From positions 4,798,501 to 4,862,500 of the forward strand of contig NZ_CP075184.1 in the NCBI RefSeq assembly GCF_020510705.1: a DNA stretch of 64,000 nt, given 5' to 3'. The stretch comes from Acidovorax radicis. Lineage in GTDB: Bacteria; Pseudomonadota; Gammaproteobacteria; Burkholderiales; Burkholderiaceae_C. A program made the translations under genes and the position numbers. Positions 63,715 through 64,000 of this stretch are shown here, one piece after another (position 1 is the first letter of the stretch; each line of letters begins with the position of its first letter). The notes beneath the pieces were generated by a model. It was not told where the DNA came from. It saw only the letters and a program-made list of their open reading frames with translations, and searched no databases.

Positions 63715-64000
63715 ATGCACTCAATCACCCTGCGCTTTCTGGCGTCTGAAAGCAGCCTGCTGCAAGGGGGGCGTGTCCCCGGTGGCACCGTGCTGCGCTG
63801 GGTTGACGAAGCCGGGTATGCCTGCGCCAGCGCATGGGCCAAAGGAGCCTGCATTACCGAGTTTGTGGGGGGCGCTGATTTTGTGCACCCCATTCGCCCG
63901 GGCGACCTGGTGGAGGTGCATGCGCGGCTGACCCACACCTGCGAGAGCAGCATGAACCTGGCGGTGGAGGTGCGCAGCGGTGCCATCAACGGCGCGCCGC
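63715..64000 (+). CDS. Acyl-CoA thioesterase, hotdog fold (5' part only)
   Basis: A frame starting at 63715 (MHSITLRFLASESSLLQGGR) runs off the window end after 95 residues. VPGGTVLRWVDEAGYACASA and GADFVHPIRPGDLVEVHARL are the conserved first half of a bacterial YciA-type hotdog thioesterase, with the Asp of VLRWVDEAGYAC at the catalytic position. It would hydrolyse acyl-CoA to free acid and CoA. The downstream half is outside the window. Confidence 0.82.
   Translation, partial: MHSITLRFLASESSLLQGGRVPGGTVLRWVDEAGYACASAWAKGACITEFVGGADFVHPIRPGDLVEVHARLTHTCESSMNLAVEVRSGAINGAP

Overview
The window is GC-rich, densely coding betaproteobacterial DNA. The gene content points to Comamonadaceae (Acidovorax or a close relative): GlnE, YhdP, PurB, YaeQ, TRAP transporters, a DctS/DctR-type two-component pair, Comamonadaceae-style hypothetical genes and a dense family of AGCGCTT-N-AAGCGCT palindromic repeats. 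No rRNA, tRNA or CRISPR array was seen. The assignment is inference from families and style, not from a marker gene.

Layout. 1-8.2 kb: 5' end of moaC, a type IV pilin accessory protein, a signal-peptide-bearing M48 metalloprotease, small membrane proteins, a TerC-family metal exporter behind a clear yybP-ykoY (manganese) riboswitch, small zinc-ribbon proteins, yaeQ and an unusually AT-rich GT-C/TPR membrane protein. 8.2-17.1 kb: purB, a GST, then a TetR regulator and a six-gene unit (TRAP transporter DctQ-M-P, shikimate/quinate dehydrogenase, HPPD-like protein, 3-dehydroshikimate dehydratase-like TIM barrel), probably for uptake and catabolism of a quinate/shikimate-type compound. TetR operator-like palindromes lie at both ends. 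17.1-24.2 kb (minus): a tightly overlapping operon of FAD oxidase, DUF1365, CFA-type methyltransferase, chalcone-isomerase-like, MFS, DUF3833 lipoprotein, SDR and NTF2-like genes, a membrane lipid modification/stress cluster. 24.4-33.2 kb (minus): periplasmic glutathione peroxidase, a degenerate HD-domain protein and an RND efflux operon headed by its own TetR gene behind a perfect palindrome. 33.4-48.4 kb: glnE, yhdP, a nitrilase-family amidase, a DctS/DctR-like two-component system, an OmpA-like lipoprotein, mltA, an IS1595-family element and an esterase. 48.5-55.5 kb: a repeat-containing exported protein facing an OmpR/EnvZ-type pair, an IS5 element lodged in a palindromic repeat, and a two-gene cassette of a HipA-like kinase plus a HipA_N-like/HIRAN protein. 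55.6-64 kb: an AcoR-like sigma-54 activator divergent from aldehyde dehydrogenase, iron alcohol dehydrogenase and DUF779 genes, then a chemotaxis receptor and the start of a thioesterase.

Most notable: (1) the split HipA kinase / HIRAN-fused partner cassette without a visible HipB; (2) the dispersed palindromic repeat, which supplies the signal-peptide coding sequence of two exported proteins, the C-terminus or stop codon of three more genes, and the landing site of an IS5 element; (3) the Mn riboswitch/TerC unit; (4) a QuiC1-like activity split into two genes, whose HPPD-like half appears to have lost metal ligands.
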